Of a stretch of 64,000 nt of DNA, positions 1-7,975 are shown piece after piece. The notes beneath the pieces are model-generated. The model ran no database searches and was not told the origin of the DNA. It saw only the letters and a program-made list of their open reading frames with translations. A program made the position numbers and the translations under genes. Origin of the DNA: Bisbaumannia salifodinae (GTDB taxonomy: Bacteria; Pseudomonadota; Gammaproteobacteria; Pseudomonadales; Halomonadaceae); NCBI RefSeq assembly GCF_039522585.1, contig NZ_BAAADR010000004.1. One strand, given 5' to 3'. How positions within the stretch are numbered: position 1 is the first letter of the stretch; each line of letters opens with the position of its first letter.

Positions 1-144
1 TCCGAAGTCAAGGGCGGCTCGCCCTATGGCGCCGCCACCATCGCCGGCGGCGACGGCTCCCGCCAACCCAGCGAGACCGAGCTGGCACTGGCGCGCTTCC
101 AGGGCGAGCATGTCGCCGGTATCGCCGCGAAACTCGCCGGCTGA
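1..144 (+). CDS. wrbA: NAD(P)H:quinone oxidoreductase WrbA, C-terminal fragment (cut by window edge)
   Basis: Only the last 47 codons are present; the reading frame enters at base 1 and stops with TGA at 142-144. The translated tail contains GGSPYGAATIAGGDGSRQPS and a final segment of the pattern ARFQGEHVAGIAAKL, which is the characteristic C-terminus of the flavodoxin-like WrbA family. Members are tetrameric FMN proteins in the cytoplasm that reduce quinones by two electrons with NAD(P)H. The catalytic and FMN-binding N-terminal part lies outside the window, so integrity cannot be judged. It faces the next gene tail to tail, with a weak hairpin between. Confidence 0.85.
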   Translation, partial: SEVKGGSPYGAATIAGGDGSRQPSETELALARFQGEHVAGIAAKLAG

Positions 145-168
145 AACGTTCCTTGCACCGGAACGCCT

Positions 169-194
169 CGACGCCCTGCCATCGCGGGGCGTCG
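169..194. terminator. possible weak terminator between convergent genes
   Basis: An 8-bp perfect inverted repeat (CGACGCCC at 169-176, GGGCGTCG at 187-194) with a 10-base loop sits 25 bases after the wrbA stop. There is no clean T-run, so it is weak or only a structure in the tail. Confidence 0.35.
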
Positions 195-240
195 TCGTCT
201 CGGGCTGCCGCGGCGAGTGACTATTGAGCGTGGCGTGAGC

Positions 241-1308
241 CTAGAGCCGACTGGCGATGGCTCGTCCCAGCGCCTCGGTGGTGCCGGTGCCTCCCACATC
301 CGGTGTAAGAACGCGCTTGTCGCCGTCGCGGAGCACCGCCTCGAAGGCGCTAACGACGGCGTCCGCGGCCTCCCGGTGCCCCAGGTGCTCGAGCAGCATG
401 GCGCCGGACCAGATCTGGCCGATGGGGTTGGCGATTCCCTTGCCGGCGATATCCGGGGCGCTGCCGTGTACCGGCTCGAAGAGGCTGGGAAAGGTCCCCT
501 CGGGGTTGATATTGGCCGAGGGGGCCACGCCGATGGTGCCGGTGCAGGCCGGGCCCAGGTCGGAGAGGATATCGCCGAAGAGGTTGCTGGCCACCACCAC
601 GTCGAACCAGTCCGGGTGCATCACGAAGTTGGCGGTGAGGATATCGATATGGAACTGGTCGACCGCCACCTCCGGGTAGTGGGCGCCCATGGCGGCCACC
701 CGCTCGTCCCACCAGGGCATGGTGATCGCGATGCCGTTGGACTTGGTGGCGGAGGTGAGCTTCTTCCTGGGCCGTGAACGGGCCAGCTCATAGGCGAACT
801 TCAGCACCCGGTCGGTGCCGTGACGGGTCATCACCGTTTCCTGGATGACGATCTCCCGCTCGGTGCCCTCGAACATCTTGCCGCCGACGCTGGAGTATTC
901 CCCCTCGGTGTTCTCGCGCACCACATAGAAGTCGATGTCACCGGGCTCGCGGCCCGCCAATGGGCTCTGGATACCGGGCAGCAAACGGCAGGGGCGCAGG
1001 TTGATGTACTGGTCGAAGCGCCGCCGGAACTGCAGCAGCGAGCCCCACAGGGAGACGTGATCCGGCACCGTCTCGGGCCAGCCCACGGCGCCGTAGTAGA
1101 TGGCATCGAAGCCTTCGAGGGTCTCGAACCAGTCGTCGGGGAGCATCTGGCCGTGCTCGAGGTAGTAGTCGCAGCTGGCGAAGTCGAAGGCCTCGAGTTC
1201 CAGGTCGATGGCGAAGCGCCGCGCCGCCGCCTCGAGGATGCGCACGCCCTCGGGCATCACCTCCTTGCCGATGCCATCGCCGGGAATCACCGCGATGCGT
1301 TGTGCCAT
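241..1308 (-). CDS. tartrate dehydrogenase / D-malate dehydrogenase (decarboxylating)
   Basis: A 355-residue cytoplasmic NAD-dependent beta-decarboxylating dehydrogenase of the isocitrate/isopropylmalate family. The opening IAVIPGDGIGKEVMPEG, the segment ENTEGEY (132-138), the catalytic lysine in TKSN (Lys189) and the signature NLFGDILSDLGPACTG (242-257) with metal-binding Asp246 and Asp250 are all present. Length and the ASCDYYLEHG and SVGGKMFEGTER segments fit the TtuC/DmlA subgroup (tartrate, D-malate or related 2-hydroxy acids) rather than LeuB. The ATG at 1308 is preceded by GAGGAG. It is transcribed away from the glycosyltransferase at 1535; the 226-bp divergent region carries a dyad. 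Exact substrate is inferred from subfamily resemblance. Confidence 0.85.
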   Translation of the reverse strand: MAQRIAVIPGDGIGKEVMPEGVRILEAAARRFAIDLELEAFDFASCDYYLEHGQMLPDDWFETLEGFDAIYYGAVGWPETVPDHVSLWGSLLQFRRRFDQYINLRPCRLLPGIQSPLAGREPGDIDFYVVRENTEGEYSSVGGKMFEGTEREIVIQETVMTRHGTDRVLKFAYELARSRPRKKLTSATKSNGIAITMPWWDERVAAMGAHYPEVAVDQFHIDILTANFVMHPDWFDVVVASNLFGDILSDLGPACTGTIGVAPSANINPEGTFPSLFEPVHGSAPDIAGKGIANPIGQIWSGAMLLEHLGHREAADAVVSAFEAVLRDGDKRVLTPDVGGTGTTEALGRAIASRL

Positions 1309-1387
1309 GCCGATCTCCTCTCTGAGTGGGAAAACCCCGCCAGTCTAGCAGGCCGTCCGACCCGGGAGGACGCCCCCAAGTTCTGGA

Positions 1388-1415
1388 CATCAGGCCATTT
1401 TTTATTGGTCTGATG
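1388..1415. promoter_or_regulatory. candidate operator dyad in divergent promoter region
   Basis: Two 10-base arms, CATCAGGCCA (1388-1397) and TGGTCTGATG (1406-1415), form an inverted repeat with one mismatch around an 8-base T/A-rich spacer. It lies between the divergent dehydrogenase and glycosyltransferase genes, where a regulator of either would bind. No regulator gene is adjacent. Confidence 0.35.
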
Positions 1416-1534
1416 GGTGTCTCCGCCGGGTACCGGCGCGGCGGCGTGCCGGCGTCGACTATCTTGAACGGCAGAGCCCCCCGGCGCGTGCCGCCGCGGC
1501 CGGACCTCGTCGTTGCGTCCCAGGGAGAGTGCCC

Positions 1535-2854
1535 GTGAAGGTGATGATGTTCACCAATACCTACCAGCCCATCGTGGGCGGGGTCAGCGAATCGGTGCTG
1601 CGCCTGACCCGCCGCCTGCAGGCCCAGGGCCACCGGGTGCGGGTGGTGGCGCCGCGTCTGGCGGGACAGCCCGCGGCGGAGCCGGACGTGGTGCGGGTGG
1701 CCGCGGTGCAGCACTTCAACGGCAGCGACTTCTCGCTACCGGTGCCGATTCCCGGCCGGCTCCACGAGGAGATCGAGGCCTTCGAGCCGGATATCCTGCA
1801 TTCCCATCACCCCTTCCTGCTGGGCGATACCGCGGCCCGGGCCGCCGAGACCTATGGCCTGCCGCTGGTGTTTACCCATCACACCCTCTACGAACACTAC
1901 ACCCACTATGTGCCCGGGGACTCGCCACGCATGCAGCGCTTCGCCATTGCCCTGGCCACCCAGTACACCCGCCTCTGCGACGAGGTGATCGCCCCCAGCG
2001 AGAGCATTCGCGACCTGCTGCTGGAGCGCGGCGCCAACCCCCACCTCAGCGTGGTGCCCAGTGGCGTCAATACGGCGCGCTTCGCCCGGGGCCAGGGCGA
2101 GGCGTGGCGGCGGCGCCTGGGGATTCCCGAGGGGGCCCCGGTGATCGGTCACCTGGGCCGCCTGGCCCGGGAGAAGAACCTCGACTTCCTCGGCGAGGCG
2201 CTGGCCCTGGCCCTGGCGCGGGAGCCGCGGTTGCATGGCCTGGTAGTGGGCGAGGGGGAGGCGCGGCACGGCCTGGCGGCGAGCGCCGAGCGCCAGGGGG
2301 TGGCGGCGCGGCTGCATTTCACCGGGCGCCTGCAGGGTCAGGAACTGATTGATGCCTACCACGCCATGGATCTCTTCGCCTTCGCCTCCCATAGCGAGAC
2401 CCAGGGCATGGTGCTGGTGGAGGCCATGGCCACCGGCCTGCCGGTGGTGGCCGTGGATGCGCCCGGGGTGCGCGAGGTGGTGGTCTCGGGGCACAACGGC
2501 CAGTTGCTGGCCGAGGACGACGCCGAGGCCATGGCGACGGCGCTGCTGGCGCTGAGTGAGGCGGCGGCACGGCGTCCCCTGCGGGAGGGGGCCCTGACCA
2601 CGGCGGCGGCCTACGACGAGGCACGCTGCGCCGAGCGCTGCCTGGCGGTCTACCGGCGGGCCATCGTCCGGGGCGGCCCGTTCACCCGCGCCGACGAGAA
2701 CGGCTGGCAATGGATGCGTCACCGCCTGGGGGCCGAGTGGCTGATGCTGCGCCACCGGGGGCGGGTGCTGGGGCAGCTGGTGCAGACGGAGTGGGACCGG
2801 GAGCGTCCCGCCTGGTGGCCGGGGGAGGACGAGGACAAGGTGGAGCCGAAGTAG
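1535..2854 (+). CDS. GT4-type glycosyltransferase
   Basis: A 439-residue cytoplasmic glycosyltransferase of the GT-B fold. The N-terminus KVMMFTNTYQPIVGGVSESV is the usual glycine-rich opening of GT4 enzymes. The C-terminal domain carries GHLGRLAREKN (donor binding) and the EX7E motif in SETQGMVLVEAMATGLPVV. Such enzymes transfer sugars to lipids or envelope glycans; the acceptor cannot be read from sequence. GTG at 1535 is chosen as start because AGGGAG ends about 7 bases before it; the GTG at 1529 is too close to the Shine-Dalgarno. A C-terminal extension of about 50 residues after the Rossmann domain is rich in Arg/Trp. The last 39 bases of the gene are copied again 79 bp downstream. Confidence 0.85.
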   Translation: MKVMMFTNTYQPIVGGVSESVLRLTRRLQAQGHRVRVVAPRLAGQPAAEPDVVRVAAVQHFNGSDFSLPVPIPGRLHEEIEAFEPDILHSHHPFLLGDTAARAAETYGLPLVFTHHTLYEHYTHYVPGDSPRMQRFAIALATQYTRLCDEVIAPSESIRDLLLERGANPHLSVVPSGVNTARFARGQGEAWRRRLGIPEGAPVIGHLGRLAREKNLDFLGEALALALAREPRLHGLVVGEGEARHGLAASAERQGVAARLHFTGRLQGQELIDAYHAMDLFAFASHSETQGMVLVEAMATGLPVVAVDAPGVREVVVSGHNGQLLAEDDAEAMATALLALSEAAARRPLREGALTTAAAYDEARCAERCLAVYRRAIVRGGPFTRADENGWQWMRHRLGAEWLMLRHRGRVLGQLVQTEWDRERPAWWPGEDEDKVEPK

Positions 2855-2934
2855 GCGCTCGGCCTGGCCGGACCCCAGAGCGGCTCCTGGCGGCTGGCCG
2901 GGGGAGGACGAGGACAAGGTGGAGCCGAAGTAGG
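2816..2934. repeat. 40-bp direct repeat: duplicated 3' end of the glycosyltransferase gene
   Basis: Bases 2816-2855 and 2895-2934 are identical over 40 bp. The first copy encodes the last residues and stop codon of the glycosyltransferase; the second is untranslated and ends 5 bp from the stop of the opposing TVP38 gene. Period is 79 bp. The intervening 39 bases also contain short pieces resembling the unit (CTGGCCG). Confidence 0.95.
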
Positions 2935-2938
2935 GCGT

Positions 2939-3613
2939 TCAGCGTCGCCGGCGCCGCTCCGCCCAGCGCTTCAGTCCCGCCAGCAGGGCGATGCCGGCGA
3001 GCAGGCCGAGGCCGCCCCACAGCAGTTCCTGACGACTCTCGGCGGTGATCAGCTGGCCCAGTTGGCTGCCCAGCAGGGTGACCCCGGCGAGTCCCGGGAC
3101 GATGCCCAGGGTGGAGCCGATCAGGTAGTCGCGAAAGCGCAGCCGGAAGGCACCCGCCAGCATATTGGTCAGGGTGAAGGGGGCCAGGGGCAGCAGGTTG
3201 ATCAGCGTCATGGTGCGGATGCCGCGCCGCGACAGGTAGCGGGAGAGGCCGCGCAGGCGCGGTCCGCCGTGGCGCAGCAGCGCCTCGCGGCCCAGGCGGC
3301 GACCCACCCACCAGGTCAGCGCCGAGGCCGCCAGGGTGCCGGCCAGGGCATAGCCGAAGCCCCACCAGGGGCCGAACAGCAGGCCGGTGACCGCCACCAG
3401 CAGGCTCAGCGGGAACATCACCAGGCAGGCGCCGGCGTAGATCGCCATCAGCGTGGGCAGCGCCCAGGGGCTGTCGCGCCAGGCCAGGCCGCCCCGGGCC
3501 AGGGCCTCCAGGCGCGCCGCCTCGAGCAGGCCGCTATGGGCCAGCCATTGCCAGGCGAGCCCCAGGGCGACCAGCGCCACCAGCAACAGGGGCAGCACCA
3601 GGCGGCGGCTCAT
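2939..3613 (-). CDS. TVP38/TMEM64 family inner-membrane protein
   Basis: A 224-residue integral membrane protein of the DedA-related SNARE-associated/VTT family. An N-terminal hydrophobic segment (about residues 4-18) is followed by a conserved core containing YAGACLVMFPLSL, a glycine-rich reentrant segment around GLLFGPWWGFGYALAG, and NLLPLAPFTLTNMLAG. VTT proteins are thought to scramble or transport lipid carriers across the membrane; the role here is not known. It ends in a basic tail (ERRRRR). The ATG at 3613 overlaps the stop of the upstream mtfA-like gene by 4 bp (ATGA), so the two are translationally coupled. It is the last gene of a three-gene leftward operon. Confidence 0.85.
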   Translation of the reverse strand: MSRRLVLPLLLVALVALGLAWQWLAHSGLLEAARLEALARGGLAWRDSPWALPTLMAIYAGACLVMFPLSLLVAVTGLLFGPWWGFGYALAGTLAASALTWWVGRRLGREALLRHGGPRLRGLSRYLSRRGIRTMTLINLLPLAPFTLTNMLAGAFRLRFRDYLIGSTLGIVPGLAGVTLLGSQLGQLITAESRQELLWGGLGLLAGIALLAGLKRWAERRRRR

Positions 3614-4425
3614 GGGCCCGGCGACTCGCCCCGGGGCAGCCGGGCCAAGGGGTCCTGGCGGAAGTAGTCGCGCAGCAGGGCATAGAGGCCGGGGTAGGCC
3701 TGGCTCAGGGTGTCCGGGGCGGTGAAGAAATACTCGCAGCAGACCGCGAAGCACTCGCCGGGATGGCTGGCGGCGTAGTCGTCGATGGGCGTCTCCTCGC
3801 CACGCGCCAGACGCGCCTGGAGATCGTCCCAGACGGCGCTGAATTCACGGTGCCAGGCTTTCGGGTCGATGTCGCGGGGCAGCGGCGGGAAGCCGTCCAC
3901 GTCCTGGGAGTTGCCCAGGTCGAGCTTATGGGCCAGCTCGTGGATCAGCACATTGAAGCCGGTGAAGTCGCCGCTCTCCATCAGGTCGGGGAAGGCCACC
4001 ACCACCGGGCCCTGGTAGGAGGTCTCGCCGGCCCGCTCGTCGTCGTACTCGTGCATCACCCCGACCTCGTCCATCTCCTCCACCCGGCGCTGGAAGGCCT
4101 CGGGGAGGACCAGGATCTCGTGGACATTGGCGAAGGCCTCCAGGTGCTCCGCCTGCGACCAGCCCAGGGTCAGCAGGCAGGCCTGGGCGGCCAGGGCCAG
4201 TCGGGCGGGCGGATCGAAGGGCGTCGTCGCGGCGAGCTCGGGGTGCAGGCTCAAGCGCTTGTGGTGGGCGAAGTGCCAGGCGCGCCGTCCCAGCAGCGCC
4301 GCCTCGTCGTCGGCGAGGGCGGCGAGCAGCGGCAGCCGCGCCCGGGCCTCCGCCCAGTCGGCGTCGGGGAAGGGGTGGCGGGCCGCGAAGCGCTGCTCCC
4401 GCCAGTGGCGCAGCCGCCCGAGCAT
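3610..4425 (-). CDS. mtfA: MtfA-family zinc metallopeptidase
   Basis: A 271-residue soluble protein with the zincin motif HELAHK (His162, Glu163, His166) and the downstream glutamate region HPGECFAVCCEYFF that supplies the third ligand in this family. In Escherichia coli MtfA binds and inactivates the glucose-PTS repressor Mlc (DgsA) and has aminopeptidase activity; whether a Mlc-like target exists here is unknown. N-terminal RLRHWREQRFAARHP and length match the family. It starts 4 bp after the stop of the GNAT-nitrilase gene with AGGAGG overlapping that stop, and its own stop overlaps the TVP38 start, giving one operon. Confidence 0.88.
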   Translation of the reverse strand: MLGRLRHWREQRFAARHPFPDADWAEARARLPLLAALADDEAALLGRRAWHFAHHKRLSLHPELAATTPFDPPARLALAAQACLLTLGWSQAEHLEAFANVHEILVLPEAFQRRVEEMDEVGVMHEYDDERAGETSYQGPVVVAFPDLMESGDFTGFNVLIHELAHKLDLGNSQDVDGFPPLPRDIDPKAWHREFSAVWDDLQARLARGEETPIDDYAASHPGECFAVCCEYFFTAPDTLSQAYPGLYALLRDYFRQDPLARLPRGESPGP

Positions 4426-4429
4426 GGCC

Positions 4430-6001
4430 TCAGGCCTCCTCCTGCCGGCCCCCGGACTTCCACGACCAGTCGCGCAGGCGCAGGTCGAAGAGGTCCTTGC
4501 GGCGATCCTTGAGGTTGGTCACCGAGCCCTCGTTGCGCACCACGGTCAGGCGGGTCAGGTCCAGGTCCGAGAACATGATCATCTCGGTGTTGGGGGTGGT
4601 CTCCGCCAGCACGGCGTCGTGGGGGAAGGCGAAGTCGGAGGGCGAGAAGACCGACGACTGGGCGTACTGGATATCCAGGTTCTCGATGGAGGGCACGTTG
4701 CCGACGCTGCCGCACAGCACCACATAGCACTCGTTCTCGATGGCCCGGGCCTGGGCGCAGTGGCGGACCCGCAGGTAGCCGTTCTTGGTATCGGTCCAGA
4801 AGGGCACGAAGAGGATATCCATCTCCTGCTCGGCGAGCAGCCGGGAGAGCTCGGGGAACTCCACGTCGTAGCAGATCTGGATGCCCACCCGGCCGGCGTC
4901 GGTGTCGAAGACGCGCAGTTCGTCGCCGCCCTCGATCACCCAGTCGCGGCGCTCCTGGGGGGTGATATGCAGCTTGTGCTGGCGCTCCAGAGTGCCGTCC
5001 CGGTGGCACAGGTAGCTGACGTTATAGAGGCGGTCGTCCTCGCCTGCCTCGATCATCGAGCCGGCGACGATATTGATGTTGTAGGCCACCGCCATGCGCG
5101 ACAGCTCACTCTTGAACTGCTCGGTGAAGCCGGCCAGGAAGCGGATGGCGGCCATCTGGTCCTGCTGGGCGGCGCGGTCCTGCAGGCCCATCAGCGGGGC
5201 ATTGAAGAGCTCCGGGAAGACCGCGAAGTCGCTCTGGTAGCCGGACAGGGCGTCGACGAAGTACTCCACCTGCTGGAGCACCGATTCCACCGAGTCGAAC
5301 TCGCGCATCTGCCACTGCACGGCGCCGACCCGCACCTGGGTCTTGCGCGACTCCAACACCCGCTCGGCGGGCTCGAAGAGGATATTGTTCCACTCCAGCA
5401 GGGTGGCGAAGCCCTGGGACTTCTCGTCCTCCGGCAGGTACTTGCGCAGCAGCCGTTTGACCTGGAAGTCGTTGGCCAGTTGGAAGGAGAGGATGGGGTC
5501 GTGGAGCTCGCGGCGGGCCACCTTGTCGATGTACTCGGTGGGGGAGAGGGCGTCGGCGTACTCGTGGTACTGGGGGATGCGCCCCCCGGCGAGGATCGCC
5601 CGCAGGTTCATCGAGCGGCACAGCTCCTTGCGCGCCTCATAGAGGCGCCGGCCCAGGCGATAGCCTCGGTAGGCCGGGTCGATCAGCACGTCCAGGCCGT
5701 ACATGGCGTCGCCCTCGGGCTCGTTGAGGATCACCTCCCGGGAGCCGATCAGGTCGTCGTACTTGTGGGGGTTGGAGAAGGTGTCGTAGTCCACCAGGGC
5801 GGTAAGGGCCACGCCGACGATCACCTCGTCGTCCTCGATCACCAACTGACCGTCGGGGAACTCCTGCACCAGCTTGTCGATGGTGAGCTTGGGCCAGGCC
5901 CCGCCGATATCGTCATAGACCTTGTCCATCAGCGTCTTGAGCTGGGGATAGTCCTCCACGGTCAGGTTGCGCAGGTTGAGGTGCAGTTCGTCGAGGGACA
6001 T
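4430..6001 (-). CDS. GNAT acetyltransferase-carbon-nitrogen hydrolase fusion
   Basis: A 523-residue two-domain cytoplasmic protein. Residues 1-190 are a GNAT fold (acetyl-CoA binding loop around YRGYRLGRRLYEARKE, 111-126). Residues 225-500 are a nitrilase-superfamily domain with the Glu-Lys-Cys triad: Glu264 in FPELF, Lys343 in HKLH, Cys377 in QICYD. The same fusion is widespread in proteobacteria, where its substrate is not established; amidase or N-acylation/deacylation of a small metabolite is plausible. ATG at 6001 follows a weak purine stretch. First gene of the operon with the MtfA peptidase and TVP38 protein. Confidence 0.88.
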   Translation of the reverse strand: MSLDELHLNLRNLTVEDYPQLKTLMDKVYDDIGGAWPKLTIDKLVQEFPDGQLVIEDDEVIVGVALTALVDYDTFSNPHKYDDLIGSREVILNEPEGDAMYGLDVLIDPAYRGYRLGRRLYEARKELCRSMNLRAILAGGRIPQYHEYADALSPTEYIDKVARRELHDPILSFQLANDFQVKRLLRKYLPEDEKSQGFATLLEWNNILFEPAERVLESRKTQVRVGAVQWQMREFDSVESVLQQVEYFVDALSGYQSDFAVFPELFNAPLMGLQDRAAQQDQMAAIRFLAGFTEQFKSELSRMAVAYNINIVAGSMIEAGEDDRLYNVSYLCHRDGTLERQHKLHITPQERRDWVIEGGDELRVFDTDAGRVGIQICYDVEFPELSRLLAEQEMDILFVPFWTDTKNGYLRVRHCAQARAIENECYVVLCGSVGNVPSIENLDIQYAQSSVFSPSDFAFPHDAVLAETTPNTEMIMFSDLDLTRLTVVRNEGSVTNLKDRRKDLFDLRLRDWSWKSGGRQEEA

Positions 6002-6171
6002 GGCGGCGACTCCTGAGCGGGGGGAATTGAGCGGATTCTATCATGGGCCCCGGGTCGCGCCGTTATTCCACCGTTATCATGTCGTCACATGAAGGTATGA
6101 TGCGATGGCGACGATACAGGCGGGCCATACTATTCAGATGGCTACGCTTGAGGAGAGAAAGGATCGCCGAT

Positions 6172-6267
6172 ATGCCGCGCACTCGCGCTAAGACCATCGA
6201 TGGGATTGATATGGGATCAAACGCAATCAGGGGCGCCGTGCTGTCGCAGCCTCATGGTTGGATCTAA
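6172..6267 (+). CDS. possible 31-residue leader peptide upstream of sensor kinase
   Basis: A short reading frame starting ATG at 6172, preceded by GAGGAGAGAAAGGA at suitable distance, encodes MPRTRAKTIDG...PHGWI and stops TAA three bases before the kinase ATG. The kinase itself has no convincing Shine-Dalgarno, so ribosomes finishing this frame could reinitiate on it. The rest of 6002-6171 contains an AT-richer stretch with TATGAT-like hexamers, consistent with a promoter. No homologue recognised. Confidence 0.4.
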   Translation: MPRTRAKTIDGIDMGSNAIRGAVLSQPHGWI

Positions 6268-6270
6268 GTA

Positions 6271-7971
6271 ATGGTTGCTTTCCTGCTACGCGGAGCGTTG
6301 GGCTGCCTGCTGGGGCTGCTGCTGTCGTTGGACGGCACTGCCGATGCCGCCGTCCACGGCCAGGCGGATGATCAACGGAATGTCATCGTCGTCGGCGGCG
6401 ACCACAACTATCCACCCTACGAGTTTATCAACGAAGAGGGCGAGCCGGACGGCTACAACACCGACCTGACGCGGGCCATCGCCGAGGTGATGGGCATCGA
6501 CGTCGAGATTCGGCTTGGGAACTGGGCCGAGATACGTCAGCTTTTGGAGGCGGGCGACATCGACGTGTTGCAGGGGATGGCCTATTCACCCGAACGTGCC
6601 GAGCTGTACGATTTCGCGCCGCCCCATGCCATCGTGCATCAGTCGATCTTTGCCCGTCAGGGGCAGGCGGAAGTCACCGACTTGCAGGAGCTTCGGGGCA
6701 AGGAGGTGATCGTGCAGGAGCGCGGCGTCATGCACGACCTGATGCTGCAGAGCGATGTCGGTGCTCTGTTGTTTCCGGCGGATACCCATGCCGATGCGTT
6801 GCGCATGCTGGCCTCGGGCAAGCATGACTACGCCCTGGTCGCCAACCTGCCGGGGCTCTATCTGGGGCGTGAACTGGAGCTCTCGAATATCGAGCCGGTG
6901 GGCAAGACCTTCGGTGCGCGGCGCTACGGCTACAGTGTTGCCAAGGGCCGCGAGGAGTTGCTGGCGCAGTTCAGCGAAGGCCTGGCGATTCTCAAGAACA
7001 CCGGACGCCAGCAGGCGATCTACGACCAGTGGTTGGGCCCGCTGGAGACGTCGGGCGTGCCATGGAAGAAGATTGGCCAGGTCGCGGCAGTGATATCGGC
7101 GGTGTTATTGCTGGTGCTCGGGGGCATCGTCATCTGGAACCGGATGCTCACCCGTGAAGTCGCGCGACGCGCGCAGGAACTGAAAATCCAGCAGCAGAAG
7201 CTGGTCCAGGCCGACAAGATGACCTCCCTGGGAGTTCTGGTCTCGGGGGTTGCCCACGAAATCAATAACCCCTGTAGCCTGGTGCTGATGAACCTGTCGA
7301 TGCTCAAGGCGGTGCTGCGTGATAGCGAGGAGGCCTACGAGGCGTTCTTTCAGCAGCATGGCGATTTCGTGCTCGGTCACTTACCCTACAGCCGGATGAG
7401 CAAAGAGATACCGCGGATGCTGGAGGATATCTCCACCGGTGCCCAGCGTATCCGCCGGATCGTCGATGACCTGCGTGATTTCGCTCGGCAGGGGCCGGTC
7501 GACCTGAACGACTCGGTGGATCTCAATGCAGTGGTGGCCGCCGCCATCCGCCTGGTCGACAGCACCATTCGCCAGTCCACCGACCATTTCCGGGTCCGCT
7601 ACGACGAGTCGGCGCCGCGGTTCCGAGGCAGCGCCCAGAAGATCGAGCAGGTGGTGATCAACCTGATCGTCAATGCCTGCCAGGCGTTGGACTCCCGCGA
7701 CAGCGCCATCTCCGTGACGACGCAATATGAGGCTGACAAGAATCGGCTGTGTCTCGAAGTACGGGATGAAGGACAGGGTATCGACCCGGAAAATCTCTCG
7801 CGGCTCAGCGATCCCTTCTTTACCACCAAAAGGGAACAGGGCGGCATGGGGCTCGGCCTTTCGGTATCCCTGAGCATCGTACAGGAGCATGGTGGCACGC
7901 TGGATTATGACTCCGAGCCCGGCCATGGAACCCGCGCCATGCTTTCATTACCGATCAACCCGGAAACTTGA
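6271..7971 (+). CDS. membrane histidine kinase with amino-acid-binding-type sensor domain
   Basis: A 566-residue sensor kinase. Residues 1-28 are a signal/membrane anchor; 38-258 form a periplasmic solute-binding domain of the SBP_bac_3 type (GGDHNYPPYEFINEEGEPDG, GDIDVLQGMAYSPERA); a transmembrane helix lies at 268-289; a short coiled coil leads into HisKA with the H-box GVAHEINNP (phospho-acceptor His329); the ATPase domain shows NLIVNACQALD, DEGQGI and GGMGLGLSV. Sensor type suggests an amino acid or dicarboxylate ligand in the periplasm. It sits 4 bp upstream of its response regulator gene and next to a symporter that the regulator probably controls. Related in layout to DctB/AauS systems but with a different sensor fold from DctB. 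Confidence 0.88.
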   Translation: MVAFLLRGALGCLLGLLLSLDGTADAAVHGQADDQRNVIVVGGDHNYPPYEFINEEGEPDGYNTDLTRAIAEVMGIDVEIRLGNWAEIRQLLEAGDIDVLQGMAYSPERAELYDFAPPHAIVHQSIFARQGQAEVTDLQELRGKEVIVQERGVMHDLMLQSDVGALLFPADTHADALRMLASGKHDYALVANLPGLYLGRELELSNIEPVGKTFGARRYGYSVAKGREELLAQFSEGLAILKNTGRQQAIYDQWLGPLETSGVPWKKIGQVAAVISAVLLLVLGGIVIWNRMLTREVARRAQELKIQQQKLVQADKMTSLGVLVSGVAHEINNPCSLVLMNLSMLKAVLRDSEEAYEAFFQQHGDFVLGHLPYSRMSKEIPRMLEDISTGAQRIRRIVDDLRDFARQGPVDLNDSVDLNAVVAAAIRLVDSTIRQSTDHFRVRYDESAPRFRGSAQKIEQVVINLIVNACQALDSRDSAISVTTQYEADKNRLCLEVRDEGQGIDPENLSRLSDPFFTTKREQGGMGLGLSVSLSIVQEHGGTLDYDSEPGHGTRAMLSLPINPET

Positions 7972-7975
7972 CCGA

